Below, piece after piece: positions 1 to 8,599 of a stretch of 32,355 nucleotides of DNA. The stretch's first letter is position 1. Each line of letters starts with the position of its first letter. This stretch comes from Clostridia bacterium (GTDB lineage Bacteria > Bacillota > Clostridia > Oscillospirales > JAAYXM01). The translations under genes and the position numbers were made by a program. The notes under the pieces are model-generated. The model made no database searches and was not told the DNA's origin. It saw only the letters and a program-made list of their open reading frames with translations. Location of the stretch: NCBI GenBank assembly GCA_017559855.1, contig JAFYQP010000019.1, positions 1 to 32,355 of the forward strand. The letters run 5' to 3'.

Positions 1-1185
1 ATTCATTTCTGCGGGCCGGTCGCTTTTACTTATAAGTCCTGTGCTTTTAACGTAATCAATTCGTGCAATACCGGCACCATCGGTAGCTGTAACTTTAAAT
101 GTGCATGGATAGGTAGATGAACCTTCTTCATTGACAACTTCCAAATCTAGTTCAGGTGCTGTATTATCACTAGATATCGGTGGATTAACAGTGAAACTCT
201 GGGACCACCTAACGTTGGATGCAAGAATGTGTAATTCGTATTTTCCAAAATCAGGGAGAGCATATTTACCATTTTCTTCCGCGATATACTGTCCAAACGT
301 TTCTGCCTTATCCATTTTAGGTTTAGTTACTCCGGCGTATAGAGGAACATCCGGAAAAGAATAATCACCTTCCTTAAGTAGCATTATTTTTTGAATTGGC
401 CCAGCCGAAGGACGGTCAATAACTTCAACCGTAAGGTATCCAACATATTTCCCAGTACAATCCTCTTCTACTTCTACTGACATTTTTACTTTCGGAGTAG
501 GATTCGGTACGCCTGTCGGATGGTTGCCTCCGCCAACATATCCGCCACCGCCGCCACCGGAACTACCGGTAGGCTTTTTTTCTTCCTCTTTGGGTTGTTC
601 TTCAGGGGTGTTGGTTTTTACGTGCTCGTCAGTTCGGTGCATTACTGCAAGCGTTTCTGCAATGGTGATATTTCCACGAGGGTTAACCGTTCCGTCGCCA
701 TAACCGTTTACAATACCGATACCCTGCAAAGCATCAACATAGGGTTTTGCATAATCTGCAATGGAATCATTGTCCGTAAATTCATTTGTCGCTTCACCTG
801 TGAGTTCATATGCACGGCCGACTATGGTAAAAAAGTCCTGACGTGTTATGGGGTTATTCGGTCTAAAGGTGCCGTCACCAAATCCGTTAACAAAACCGTT
901 CTCCGCCGCTTTTGCAATATGGGTATCTTCAGGAGAAATATCGGTAAAGTATTCTTTGCCCTCAATCGGTTCATCACCATCTAAAAGAGCAACGATTACC
1001 TTTACCATCTGTGATCTTGTAATGGGTGTATCGAGGTTTTGAAGCATAGCATCATCTTCCGCAATTGCACCATTTTCAACAAGGTATTTTACATCCTCAT
1101 CCGCCCAATGTGTAGCGGACACCGTTGCAGGTAGTATGGATACAAGCATAGATACTACAACTAACAATGACAAAACTTTTTTCAT
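1..1185 (-). CDS. SLH-domain surface protein, 3' part outside the window
   Basis: The reading frame is open from an ATG at 1185 to base 1, so the C-terminus is missing (395 residues seen). Residues 1-24 are a signal peptide (MKKVLSLLVVVSMLVSILPA, then TVSA). A degenerate first SLH repeat (about 26-70) lacks the GDGTF signature. Two clear repeats follow: about 79-128 with GFGDGTFRPNNPITR and about 136-184 with GYGDGTVNPRGNITIAE. A Lys/Glu/Pro-rich and poly-Gly linker (about 195-220) leads to a beta-rich Ig-like region ending in KVTATDGAGIARIDYV. SLH domains bind pyruvylated secondary cell-wall polymer, so this is probably a cell-wall-anchored exported protein. The ribosome binding site is AGAGGTGAG just upstream of the ATG. 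The role of the C-terminal region is unknown. Confidence 0.85.
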   Translation of the reverse strand, partial: MKKVLSLLVVVSMLVSILPATVSATHWADEDVKYLVENGAIAEDDAMLQNLDTPITRSQMVKVIVALLDGDEPIEGKEYFTDISPEDTHIAKAAENGFVNGFGDGTFRPNNPITRQDFFTIVGRAYELTGEATNEFTDNDSIADYAKPYVDALQGIGIVNGYGDGTVNPRGNITIAETLAVMHRTDEHVKTNTPEEQPKEEEKKPTGSSGGGGGGYVGGGNHPTGVPNPTPKVKMSVEVEEDCTGKYVGYLTVEVIDRPSAGPIQKIMLLKEGDYSFPDVPLYAGVTKPKMDKAETFGQYIAEENGKYALPDFGKYELHILASNVRWSQSFTVNPPISSDNTAPELDLEVVNEEGSSTYPCTFKVTATDGAGIARIDYVKSTGLISKSDRPAEMN

Positions 1186-1229
1186 AATCTCACCTCTTTA
1201 TAAAGTTTATTAAGACTTCCTCTCTTCTT

Positions 1230-1253
1230 AGCCTTCCCCTCAAGGGGAAGGCT
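1230..1253. repeat. Perfect inverted repeat (10-bp arms, TCAA loop)
   Basis: AGCCTTCCCC, loop TCAA, GGGGAAGGCT. It lies between the Gfo/Idh gene and the SLH gene. There is no T-run beside it, so it is not an obvious terminator. It may belong to the same palindromic intergenic family as the degenerate sequences near 3211-3300 and 8988-9016. Confidence 0.7.
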
Positions 1254-1263
1254 TCTATCGTTC

Positions 1264-1322
1264 CTCCTAAAAAGCACAAAGTTCGCCTATGAGGTGCATC
1301 AACACATCTCACAGACGAACTT
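1264..1322 (-). terminator. Long stem-loop downstream of the Gfo/Idh gene, possible terminator
   Basis: On the minus strand AAGTTCG at 1322-1316 pairs with CGAACTT at 1285-1279. The pairing extends inward through CTGTGAG/CTCATAG with two G-U wobbles and one mismatch. A TTTTT run follows about five bases after the stem. This is weaker than the other terminators here because the T-run is displaced. Confidence 0.45.
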
Positions 1323-1422
1323 AATTTTCTCACGAATACACCTCTGTTATCAGCAAATATATTCTTTCATTCACTTCAGGTTCTATCTAAATTATATCAT
1401 AAATAGTTTATGCGGTCAACGA

Positions 1423-2484
1423 TTACTCGTATTTCACCTGCTCCCACATACCGCTCTCTGCGGATTTGTAGATGGTGAGCACTAAATCAACACCGCGACG
1501 AGCACTTCTTGCAGGGATAAGCACCTCCGCCTCGCCTAATACGGTTGAAATAAAATTTGACACAATCTCGCAATGACCTGCCATATCAACGTCAGCCGCA
1601 TTTGTGCCGGAGAAATCACAAGCGAGTGCTTCATCTAATGCAATCTCCTCAACGTCACTGCCATCTAAACTGTTGTTTTTAAAGTACGTAGCCTTGCCGT
1701 TTGCATAAAGGATACTGCCACGCTCACACTCAATGCGGATTCGGTCGCCCTCAGGTGCTCTCTCCGGAATGTAGGAAAGAGTTGTTCCCATAAGTGCTCC
1801 TTGTGCACCATTTTTGAACTTAAGGAGTGCGGACGCAGTATCCTCAACCTCAATATCACGGCCTAAAGCACCGGTTTGTGCAACAACATAGTCTACATCA
1901 CCTGTTAAGTACATCATAAGGTCAATTGCGTGAATACCTTGATTTATAAGGCAACCGCCGCCGTCCAACGCCTTTGTGCCCTTCCATTTTGACGAAGTGT
2001 AGTAGGCGGGACTTCTGTAACCTCTGTATTGGCACTCAACAATCTTCATTGCACCAAGTTCACCGCTTTCAAGCAGTGCTTTCGCCTTTTTAATACCCAC
2101 ACGGGTACGGTTGGAGAAAACACAGCCGAGATGAACGTTATTTTCCTCGGCAGCCACAATCATTGCGGTCATTTTAGCGGCAGTAATATCAAGAGGTTTT
2201 TCGCAAAGGATGGAAACACCCCTTTTTGCAAAATCTATTGCACACTCTGCGTGGATTCCGCTAGGGGTACAGATACATATCATATCAATATCATCATCTA
2301 AAATTTCGTGATAATCCCCTACAATTTTCTTAACGCCGTATTTTTCCTGAAAATTCTTTCCCTTTTCAATATTTGTACCATATGCAGCGGCAACGATTTC
2401 TGCTCTGCCGTCACTTATTATTGCCTTTGCGTGGCTTTCCGCAATCATACCGCAACCGATTATCGCAACTTTTACTTTATTCAT
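1423..2484 (-). CDS. Gfo/Idh/MocA-family NAD(P)-dependent oxidoreductase
   Basis: A 353-residue protein of the family that oxidises or reduces sugars, inositols and related polyols. The N-terminal Rossmann fold begins VKVAIIGCGMIAESHA (residues 4-19). The catalytic EKP motif is at 95-97 (CEKPLDI). The C-terminal domain holds GGGCLINQGIHAIDLMMYL (175-193), where H185 and D188 sit where this family keeps catalytic and substrate residues. The start is the ATG at 2484, nine bases after AGGAG; a TTG three codons earlier abuts that AGGAG and is rejected. It is transcribed away from rubrerythrin and is probably monocistronic. The substrate is not identifiable. Two other family members lie at 17368-18261 and 29107-30147. 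Confidence 0.88.
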   Translation of the reverse strand: MNKVKVAIIGCGMIAESHAKAIISDGRAEIVAAAYGTNIEKGKNFQEKYGVKKIVGDYHEILDDDIDMICICTPSGIHAECAIDFAKRGVSILCEKPLDITAAKMTAMIVAAEENNVHLGCVFSNRTRVGIKKAKALLESGELGAMKIVECQYRGYRSPAYYTSSKWKGTKALDGGGCLINQGIHAIDLMMYLTGDVDYVVAQTGALGRDIEVEDTASALLKFKNGAQGALMGTTLSYIPERAPEGDRIRIECERGSILYANGKATYFKNNSLDGSDVEEIALDEALACDFSGTNAADVDMAGHCEIVSNFISTVLGEAEVLIPARSARRGVDLVLTIYKSAESGMWEQVKYE

Positions 2485-2507
2485 AGAAATCAACTCCTCT
2501 TAAATAT

Positions 2508-2535
2508 ATTGTATAGCATTTTAAAAAAATTTCAA
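2508..2535 (-). promoter_or_regulatory. Putative sigma-A promoter for the Gfo/Idh gene
   Basis: On the minus strand TTGAAA (2535-2530), a 16-bp spacer, and TACAAT (2513-2508). It lies about 24-50 bp upstream of the start codon. Confidence 0.45.
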
Positions 2536-2616
2536 ATATATTTTTAGAAATACTTTACTTTTTTAATTTTTTTGGGTAAACTAAGTATATATTCTATTAT
2601 TAGGAGGAATTTACCA

Positions 2617-3156
2617 ATGGAATTTAAAGGTTCAAGAACTGAGGCTAACTTAATGGCCGCTTTTGCAGGCGAAAGCCAGGCAAGAAACAAATACACCTAC
2701 TACGCATCCAAGGCTAAGAAAGACGGTTACGAGCAGATTGCTGCACTCTTTACCGAAACCGCTAACAACGAGAAAGAGCATGCAAAAATTTGGTTCAAAC
2801 TCTTACACGACGGTTCTATTCCGGACACCGCAACCAACTTAAAAGATGCGGCTGCAGGCGAGAATTATGAGTGGACCGATATGTACGCAACGTTCGCAAA
2901 AGAGGCAAAGGAAGAGGGCTTTGACCACATCGCATTCCTTTTTAGCGAAGTTGCAAAGATTGAGAAGGACCACGAAGAGCGTTATCTCAAACTCCTTGCT
3001 AACATCGAAGGCGGTAAGGTATTTAAGTCTGACGCTGAGAAGATGTGGATTTGCTCCAACTGCGGTCACGTTAAAGTTGGTACCGATGCTCCTGAAGTTT
3101 GCCCGGTATGTGCACATCCCAAGGCATACTTCCACATTAAGGCAGAAAATTATTAA
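2617..3156 (+). CDS. rbr: Rubrerythrin
   Basis: A 179-residue cytoplasmic non-haem iron peroxidase that reduces hydrogen peroxide in anaerobes using electrons from rubredoxin or NADH systems. Residues 1-135 are the ferritin-like di-iron four-helix bundle. Candidate metal ligands are E19 (AGESQAR), E52 and H55 (EKEH), E96/E99 and E116/H119 (IEKDHEERY). Residues 143-179 are the C-terminal rubredoxin domain with C146/C149 (WICSNCG) and C162/C165 (CPVCAHP). The length is slightly shorter than the roughly 190 residues of Desulfovibrio rubrerythrin. The start at 2617 follows TAGGAGGAATTTACCA; a longer frame from 2572 has no ribosome binding site. It is a single-gene unit closed by a strong terminator and implies occasional oxygen exposure. 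Confidence 0.96.
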   Translation: MEFKGSRTEANLMAAFAGESQARNKYTYYASKAKKDGYEQIAALFTETANNEKEHAKIWFKLLHDGSIPDTATNLKDAAAGENYEWTDMYATFAKEAKEEGFDHIAFLFSEVAKIEKDHEERYLKLLANIEGGKVFKSDAEKMWICSNCGHVKVGTDAPEVCPVCAHPKAYFHIKAENY

Positions 3157-3170
3157 AGCAAACAATAAAA

Positions 3171-3203
3171 AGCACCGTGGTAAATTTACCACGGTGCTTT
3201 TTT
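3171..3203 (+). terminator. Rho-independent terminator of rbr
   Basis: A perfect hairpin, AGCACCGTGGTAAA paired with TTTACCACGGTGCT, followed by TTTTTT and starting 14 bases after the rbr stop. Confidence 0.93.
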
Positions 3204-3204
3204 A

Positions 3205-3300
3205 TTTAAAGTATAGCCTTCCGCTATGTAATGAGATGGTTGTGTCACACCTCATCTACCGCAAGCGGTCCCCCTTCTCCTCAAAGAAGAAGTCTTTGAA
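3205..3300. repeat. Degenerate palindromic intergenic element
   Basis: A non-coding stretch with a short palindrome ACCGCAAGCGGT, the string CACACCTCATCT and the pyrimidine-rich CCCCCTTCTCCTC followed by AAAGAAGAAG. AGCCTTCC near its left end resembles the arm of the 1230-1253 repeat. The arrangement looks like a decayed copy of a dispersed palindromic repeat. Only within-window resemblance supports this. Confidence 0.35.
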
Positions 3301-3311
3301 TACATAAATAT

Positions 3312-3345
3312 AAAAAAGGGGCCGGGCTAAAAGCCCGACCCCTTT
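3312..3345 (-). terminator. Rho-independent terminator of the S-layer gene
   Basis: On the minus strand AAAGGGG(T)CGGGCT pairs with AGCCCG(G)CCCCTTT around a short loop, and the stem runs into TTTTTT. It lies 27 bp past the stop of the 972-residue SLH protein and faces the rbr terminator. Confidence 0.9.
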
Positions 3346-3371
3346 CTTTATCTTAAATCCTTATAAGGGAC

Positions 3372-6290
3372 TTAGATGTTGCCGTAGATGGAGAAGATGC
3401 GAACAACTTCGCCGCTGCGGGTCTGTACGATTGCGTTGTAAGCGCCAGCAGGAATAGAATCGTTGCGGCCTACAGTCTCAACCTCGCCACCCTCAACGAA
3501 GTTACCGTCGTCGATAGCGATAGTCTCGAATTCGTACTTGTTACGCTTGATAGCGGTGATCTGTGCGGTCTCGGTGTCGATAGCGCCAGTGCTGTAAGCA
3601 TAGTAGCCGATGCTCTTGTCGCCAACAGAAGCGATGGTAGCATAAGCGAAACCAGTGCTCGGGATGGAAGTAGCCATATCAGCCGGGTTAGCGCGGAGGC
3701 CGAGAGCGGTGATTACGTTGTCAGCGTCGAGAGCGTACTCGATGATAGCGCCACGAACGAACTCACCCTTAACAGCGCCAGTGGTGGACTTCGGAGTACC
3801 GCCGTAAGCAGCACCGGTATCACCGATCTTAGCGTTGATGTTACCAACAGTCTTGGTCTCTACGAGGCCAGCAGCAGTTACCATAGTAACGTTAGCGAAG
3901 AACTCGTAGTTGTCGTAGTCGTAACCGTACTTAGCCTCTACGAGGTAAGCGATGTTGTCGGTCTCAGGCATGATGGTCGGCTCGGTCTTACCCATCGGCA
4001 TGGTTGCAGCGATGATAGCCGGCATGGACTTGTCAGCAGATGCAACGTATGCACAGTTCATGGAAGTAGACTCTTTAGAACCATCGAAGTAACCGTAAGC
4101 GGAAGCAGTAGCGGTCGGGAGCTCAGCGATCTTGTAGATGAGAGCTTCAACCGGCTCGTAGCTGGTAGCGTCAGATTCGGAAGCACCAGCAGCGCAACCA
4201 CCGTAGAGCATGAATACTACGGAGTTGTCATCAGCCATGTGTTGTACACCGTTGATGATGATGTTGCCCTGGTCGAAACCGTCAGTTTCCTTAGCAGTGA
4301 TATCGTTCTTGATAGCACCGGTATCGGTGAAGAGGTTTACAGTACCGTCAGCAGCGATTGCGTAACGATAGAGGTTACCTACTGCAGCGTTGTTCTGGAA
4401 CTGAACGTAGGAGATCGGGGTCTTTCTGGTCATCTTGTAACCGTCAACCTTACCTACAGCGTAGGTACCAACGGTCTCGTCAGCAAATGCAAGACGAACC
4501 TTTACAGCACCGAGGTCTGCATCGTAGGAAGATGCGAGAACTGCAGCGTACTGATCAAGGGAAGCGGTAACGCCTTCGCCGTCAACGTCGAGGATGTAAC
4601 CGTTGTAAGTGATATACTTGGTAGCCTCGTTGTTGTTACCAGCAAGACGGTAGTAGTTAGCAAGACCATTTACAGCGTTGGGATCAGTGAAGATAGTGAG
4701 GTCAGCCTTGTAGTTAGCATCGCCGATGGTAACTTCGTTGTCATCAACGATGGTAGCCTTACCTACAACTTCTTCAGTAGCGTCAATGTATAACTTGCCG
4801 CCATCGAAGTATGCGATAACTTCGTCGCCCTTAGCAACTTCTGCAGCGAATACAACGTTCTTATCAAGCTCGGTAACAGTGCCGATGCTGTTGGTAAGAG
4901 TGATTGAATCGTTTGCAGCAACGTAAGTGGAAACCTTAGCTAAAGCCTTGGTAGCAGTTCTGAAGATGTAAGAGATGGTCTTACCACCGTCAAGAGAAAC
5001 TGCACGGTATTCCTGGATGCTGTCTTCGCCAAGGAGCTTGTAGAACTCGTTGTTGATGTCAGCCGGGTTAACGAGCTCGCCGGTGAACTTGTCAGCAGCC
5101 TTGGTTGCAGTGGAGAAGAAGAAGTAGTCAAGGAGAGCGGTGCCTTCGTACTTAACGTTAGCAGGAACAGTGGTGCTCTTGCCGTTACGCGGACGAACCT
5201 GGAATTCCTTGTCAGCGGTCTTTACAGAGATGTAAGGAACGATCTCACGGGTAGAACCGGACTCGCCGTTCGGCATGATTTCGATGTCAGAAGCGGTAAG
5301 CTCATAAACTACGGAATCAGCAGAAACAACAACGTCACCGAGGATTTCGGTCTTGCCGTTCTTTACAGTGTAGTAAACGTTAACCTTGGTACCGAGAACG
5401 TCGTTACCAGCGTCAACTTCAACGTCAACGAGACTGAACTTGCCATCGTTGTCTTCAACAAGAAGAGTGATTTCGTCTTCTGCAGCAGCAGAACCAACAG
5501 TGAGGTTAGCTTCTTCAGAGAAGAGCTTACCGTCTTCGTTGTACTCGATCCATGCGGTGTCGTTTGCAACTACGATACCCTCAACGTGCTTGAGACCCAT
5601 GGTCTTCTCGCCGAGAGTTTCGTTGTTCTTAGCGGTGTCGAGCGGGTTCTTCTGGGAACCAACACCGGTAAGCGGGTTGTAAACGTAGGTCGGAGCGAAG
5701 ATGGTGTTTGCCATAAGAGTAGCAACTAATTCACGAGTAGCCGGAGCGGTCGGATCGAGGTCTTCGTCAGTGAAAACGCCGAGGTCCTTAGCGAAGGAAA
5801 CTACGTTACCCATCCAGTTAGCGCCAATGAAGCCTTCCTTAGTTGCATCGCAACCGAGGATAACGAGGAGCATCTTAGCTGCCTCAGCAACAGTAACGTT
5901 ACCGTTCGGGTTGAACTTGTTGTTACCTACACCAGCGATAATACCCTGGTTTGCGCAGTAGTTGATGTAACCCTTTGCCCATGCGATGTTTGCGTTACCT
6001 TCAACGTCGGTAAACTTGGAAGCGCTTCCTGCGAAGAGCTTGCCTGCGTCATCGCGGCCAAACTTGATGGTGTAAGCCATCTTGGAGAACTCTGCACGAG
6101 TGATAGTGTTGGCAGGCTTGAAGCTGCCGTCGGTGTAACCATTGAGGACACCGAGTTCAACGAGCATTGCTACATCATCAGCGTGAGCCGGATTGATGTC
6201 AGCTGCATCGGTGAATGCTGCACTAGCGAACATGGAGATTGCCATAGCAAATGTGAGCGCTAATGCAAGAACTTTTTTAAGGTTCTTCAT
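3372..6290 (-). CDS. S-layer-type protein with three N-terminal SLH domains
   Basis: A 972-residue exported protein. Residues 1-24 are a signal peptide (MKNLKKVLALALTFAMAISM, then FASA). Three SLH domains follow: about 26-76 (GYTDGSFKPANTITRAE), 92-146 (FTDVEGNANIAWAKGYINY) and 152-198 (less canonical, ending ATRELVATLMANTI). The remaining roughly 770 residues are acidic, rich in Ala/Thr/Val/Asp and mostly predicted beta, with no recognisable catalytic motif and no sortase signal. This layout, the length and the strong promoter fit a main S-layer subunit bound to secondary cell-wall polymer through the SLH domains. The ribosome binding site is GGGAGG before the ATG at 6290. Codon choice is visibly restricted, as expected for an abundant protein. 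It is monocistronic. An enzyme or adhesin role for the C-terminal region cannot be excluded. Confidence 0.9.
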   Translation of the reverse strand: MKNLKKVLALALTFAMAISMFASAAFTDAADINPAHADDVAMLVELGVLNGYTDGSFKPANTITRAEFSKMAYTIKFGRDDAGKLFAGSASKFTDVEGNANIAWAKGYINYCANQGIIAGVGNNKFNPNGNVTVAEAAKMLLVILGCDATKEGFIGANWMGNVVSFAKDLGVFTDEDLDPTAPATRELVATLMANTIFAPTYVYNPLTGVGSQKNPLDTAKNNETLGEKTMGLKHVEGIVVANDTAWIEYNEDGKLFSEEANLTVGSAAAEDEITLLVEDNDGKFSLVDVEVDAGNDVLGTKVNVYYTVKNGKTEILGDVVVSADSVVYELTASDIEIMPNGESGSTREIVPYISVKTADKEFQVRPRNGKSTTVPANVKYEGTALLDYFFFSTATKAADKFTGELVNPADINNEFYKLLGEDSIQEYRAVSLDGGKTISYIFRTATKALAKVSTYVAANDSITLTNSIGTVTELDKNVVFAAEVAKGDEVIAYFDGGKLYIDATEEVVGKATIVDDNEVTIGDANYKADLTIFTDPNAVNGLANYYRLAGNNNEATKYITYNGYILDVDGEGVTASLDQYAAVLASSYDADLGAVKVRLAFADETVGTYAVGKVDGYKMTRKTPISYVQFQNNAAVGNLYRYAIAADGTVNLFTDTGAIKNDITAKETDGFDQGNIIINGVQHMADDNSVVFMLYGGCAAGASESDATSYEPVEALIYKIAELPTATASAYGYFDGSKESTSMNCAYVASADKSMPAIIAATMPMGKTEPTIMPETDNIAYLVEAKYGYDYDNYEFFANVTMVTAAGLVETKTVGNINAKIGDTGAAYGGTPKSTTGAVKGEFVRGAIIEYALDADNVITALGLRANPADMATSIPSTGFAYATIASVGDKSIGYYAYSTGAIDTETAQITAIKRNKYEFETIAIDDGNFVEGGEVETVGRNDSIPAGAYNAIVQTRSGEVVRIFSIYGNI

Positions 6291-6342
6291 GGATAATTCC
6301 TCCCATAATAATATTTTTGGGCTTTTGCCCTTTACGCTAATT

Positions 6343-6371
6343 ATAATATACTATCAAAATTTTTTCGTCAA
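6343..6371 (-). promoter_or_regulatory. Strong sigma-A promoter for the S-layer gene
   Basis: On the minus strand TTGACG (6371-6366), a 17-bp spacer rich in A/T, and TATTAT (6348-6343). This predicts a leader of about 45 bases containing a small GGGC-AAAA-GCCC stem-loop (about 6319-6332), which could stabilise the mRNA. Confidence 0.8.
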
Positions 6372-6397
6372 TAGAAAAACCTGCGGTGTAATATAAC

Positions 6398-6465
6398 TGT
6401 AACATAAGCACATATTTCTGTTACAAAAGGTGCGTTTAACGTAAAATTACGATTGCGTATATACG
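6398..6465. promoter_or_regulatory. Cluster of inverted repeats between the divergent S-layer and prfB promoters
   Basis: Three short inverted repeats occur in succession: TGTAAC at 6398-6403 with GTTACA at 6420-6425, CGTAAAATTACG at 6440-6451, and CGTATATACG at 6456-6465. The last overlaps the proposed prfB -35 box. They may be operators; no regulator is identified. Confidence 0.3.
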
Positions 6466-6481
6466 TCGCATATGATATATT
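6453..6481 (+). promoter_or_regulatory. Putative sigma-A promoter for prfB
   Basis: TTGCGT (6453-6458), a 17-bp spacer and TATATT (6476-6481), about 34 bp ahead of the ATG. Confidence 0.5.
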
Positions 6482-6514
6482 ATATAGGACGAAACATTCC
6501 CACGGAGGTTTATT

Positions 6515-7627
6515 ATGATAGAACTTGAAGAGTATCGTTTGCGGCTTAACGCCTTAAGTGCTCCCCTCGCAGAACTTCGAGAGGCACTTAATATTGACGC
6601 TGCACTTGAAAATATCGAAACCCTTGAGGCGGAGTCCGCAAAAGACGGCTTCTGGGACGACCTTGCCAATTCACAGAAGGTGCTTCAGCAGATAAAGCAA
6701 CTTCGCAACAAGGTTGAAAAGTTTGAAACCTTGTCCCGTGACATTGAGGACACCCTTACCCTCTGCCTTATGGCGATTGAGGAAGAGGAGGATTCTCTTA
6801 CCGAAGAGGTTTGTGAGAATTTAAACAGTGTAGAGTCTACTCTTGAAGAAATGCGTCTTTCTACCCTGCTTTCGGGAGAGTATGACGGAAACAATGCGAT
6901 TATCAGTTTTCAGGCGGGTGCAGGTGGCACCGAGGCACAGGATTGGGCGGAGATGCTTTACCGTATGTATACCCGTTGGGCAGAGCGTCACGGTTACACC
7001 TATAAAATTCTTGACTACTTAGACGGCGAAGAGGCGGGTATTAAGTCGGCAAGTATTTTAATTGAGGGTGAAAATGCCTACGGTTACCTTAAAAGTGAGA
7101 TGGGCGTTCACCGCCTTGTGCGTATATCCCCCTTCGATTCTTCAGGCAGACGCCACACCTCCTTTGCGGCAATTGAGGTTATGCCCGAAATCGACGAGAC
7201 AATTGAAATTGATATTCGTGACGAGGATTTGAGAGTTGACACTTATCGTTCCGGCGGTGCGGGCGGTCAGCACGTTAACAAGACCGACTCCGCGGTGCGA
7301 ATTACCCATATTCCCACGGGAATTGTGGTTGCCTGTCAGAATGAACGCAGTCAGCACCAAAACCGTGACGTGGCGATGCGAATGTTAAAGTCGAAACTTA
7401 TTGAAATCAAAGAGCGTGAAAATTTAGAACGCATTGAGGACATCAAGGGCGAGCAGAAGAAGATTGAATGGGGCAGCCAGATTCGCTCTTACGTATTCAT
7501 GCCGTACACTTTGGTAAAAGATACACGCACAAATTTTGAAAACGGCAATGTAAATGCGGTTATGGATGGCGACATCGACGGATTTATTAACGCATACCTT
7601 AAAATGCGTGCGTTGGAAGAGAAATAA
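6515..7627 (+). CDS. prfB: Peptide chain release factor 2
   Basis: A 370-residue factor that recognises UGA and UAA stop codons in the ribosomal A site and triggers peptide release. Residues 1-115 form the helical N-terminal domain. The stop-codon-reading SPF motif is at 205-207 (VRISPFDSSG). The catalytic GGQ loop is at 250-252 (RSGGAGGQHVNKTDSA), which places it in RF2 rather than RF1. The start is the ATG at 6515 after GGAGG. Unlike E. coli and many other bacteria, the gene is one uninterrupted frame: codon 25 is CTT but is followed by AAT ATT GAC instead of TGA C, so the autoregulatory +1 frameshift is absent. It is a single-gene unit with its own terminator. Confidence 0.97.
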   Translation: MIELEEYRLRLNALSAPLAELREALNIDAALENIETLEAESAKDGFWDDLANSQKVLQQIKQLRNKVEKFETLSRDIEDTLTLCLMAIEEEEDSLTEEVCENLNSVESTLEEMRLSTLLSGEYDGNNAIISFQAGAGGTEAQDWAEMLYRMYTRWAERHGYTYKILDYLDGEEAGIKSASILIEGENAYGYLKSEMGVHRLVRISPFDSSGRRHTSFAAIEVMPEIDETIEIDIRDEDLRVDTYRSGGAGGQHVNKTDSAVRITHIPTGIVVACQNERSQHQNRDVAMRMLKSKLIEIKERENLERIEDIKGEQKKIEWGSQIRSYVFMPYTLVKDTRTNFENGNVNAVMDGDIDGFINAYLKMRALEEK

Positions 7628-7656
7628 AAAAGCAGAGGCTATGCCTCTGCTTTTTT
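7626..7656. terminator. Bidirectional terminator between prfB and the alpha/beta hydrolase gene
   Basis: AAAAAGCAGAGGC, loop TAT, GCCTCTGCTTTTT, with A- and T-runs on both sides. The stop codon of the converging hydrolase gene lies inside the stem and loop. Confidence 0.93.
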
Positions 7657-8517
7657 CATAAATTCACATATCATCTCTTCATATTTAACCGGATCTGCCA
7701 TATAACTCATAACGTGTCCTGCATTGGGGAATGTTATCCGCTCGGCATCCTTGGCGTTCTTTAAAATTTCCTCGCTCATTTCACAAGGAACAAAACCGTC
7801 GGTCTCACCGTGGATTAAAAGGATGGGTACTCTCGCCGATTTAACGGCAAAAGCCACGTCCGCATCTTTTAAATCACATTTCATATACACTTCTGCCGCC
7901 TTTTTCACAAGGGGCCATGAGATTTTGGCGGGGAGTTTTCTGTCCTCGCACACTTTTTTAATTATCTCTTCCGCACTTGAGTATGCCGAGTCGGCAATGA
8001 TTCCCGCAACATTCGGGGGTAAATTGAGTCCGGATGCCAAAAGTACGGTGGCGGCACCCATCGAAGCACCAAGAAGGAATATCTTCAGGTCCGCTCCGAA
8101 ACGCTCTATTGCGTAGTTTATCCATGAGATGCAGTCGTATTTTTCAAGTGCACCGAAGGTAAGATGTTTTCCTTCACTTAGTCCGTGGCCTCGTTGGTCA
8201 ATCACAAGAACGTTATGCCCGTTTCTTATGGCAAGTTTTGTACCGCCGCAGAAATCAAAAAGTCCCGAACTGCGGTACCCGTGGAATTGAATTTCAAGGG
8301 GTGCTCCGTCCTTTACGTGATAATATCGCGCGGCAAGGTTTAGTCCGTCATGGCTTTTGGTGTATACTTGCTCGAAGGGGATTGCGTCCACCTCTGCAAC
8401 AAGACTTTTAAGCGCTTCTTTTATATGCAGATACTCTTTCCCGTAGGGCGTTTTGAAAATATTAAACTCTCTTCCCTTTGTGGAAAAAGCCTCTCTGTAA
8501 CAATAATAAAGCAGCAC
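7639..8517 (-). CDS. Alpha/beta-hydrolase fold protein (serine hydrolase)
   Basis: A predicted cytoplasmic serine hydrolase of 292 residues, similar in layout to the YqkD/BAAT-like group. With the start chosen here the nucleophile is S152 in LLGASMGAAT, the acid is D240 in IHGETDGFVP and the base is H268 in FPNAGHVMSY. FHGYRS near residue 78 is the oxyanion-hole HG motif, and VIDQRGHGLSEGK is typical of the fold. The start is taken as the GTG at 8517, eight bases after GGAGG; a GTG at 8526 overlaps that sequence and is unlikely. The last codons form one arm of the terminator shared with prfB. The substrate is unknown; ester, lipid or peptide hydrolysis are all possible. Confidence 0.88.
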   Translation of the reverse strand: MLLYYCYREAFSTKGREFNIFKTPYGKEYLHIKEALKSLVAEVDAIPFEQVYTKSHDGLNLAARYYHVKDGAPLEIQFHGYRSSGLFDFCGGTKLAIRNGHNVLVIDQRGHGLSEGKHLTFGALEKYDCISWINYAIERFGADLKIFLLGASMGAATVLLASGLNLPPNVAGIIADSAYSSAEEIIKKVCEDRKLPAKISWPLVKKAAEVYMKCDLKDADVAFAVKSARVPILLIHGETDGFVPCEMSEEILKNAKDAERITFPNAGHVMSYMADPVKYEEMICEFMKKAEA

Positions 8518-8537
8518 GAACCTCACCTCCGAATTTT

Positions 8538-8567
8538 ATTCTACCACCATTCACCCACTCTTTGCAA
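8538..8567 (-). promoter_or_regulatory. Putative promoter for the alpha/beta hydrolase gene
   Basis: On the minus strand TTGCAA (8567-8562), an 18-bp spacer and TAGAAT (8543-8538), about 20 bp from the start codon. Confidence 0.4.
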
Positions 8568-8599
8568 GTTTCATATAATGTGGACGGAGGTGATTCAAT

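Noticed and set aside
520-984. 154-codon plus-strand open frame at the left end
   Set aside because: Antisense to clear SLH repeats of the partial minus-strand gene; Cys/Arg-rich nonsense composition.
1186-1422. Riboswitch ahead of the SLH gene
   Set aside because: The hairpins are simple; no conserved riboswitch core was recognised, and the larger stem fits the upstream gene's end.
4239-4793. 184-codon plus-strand open frame inside the S-layer gene
   Set aside because: A low-complexity Val/Ser-rich shadow caused by the restricted codon use of the S-layer gene; no ribosome binding site.
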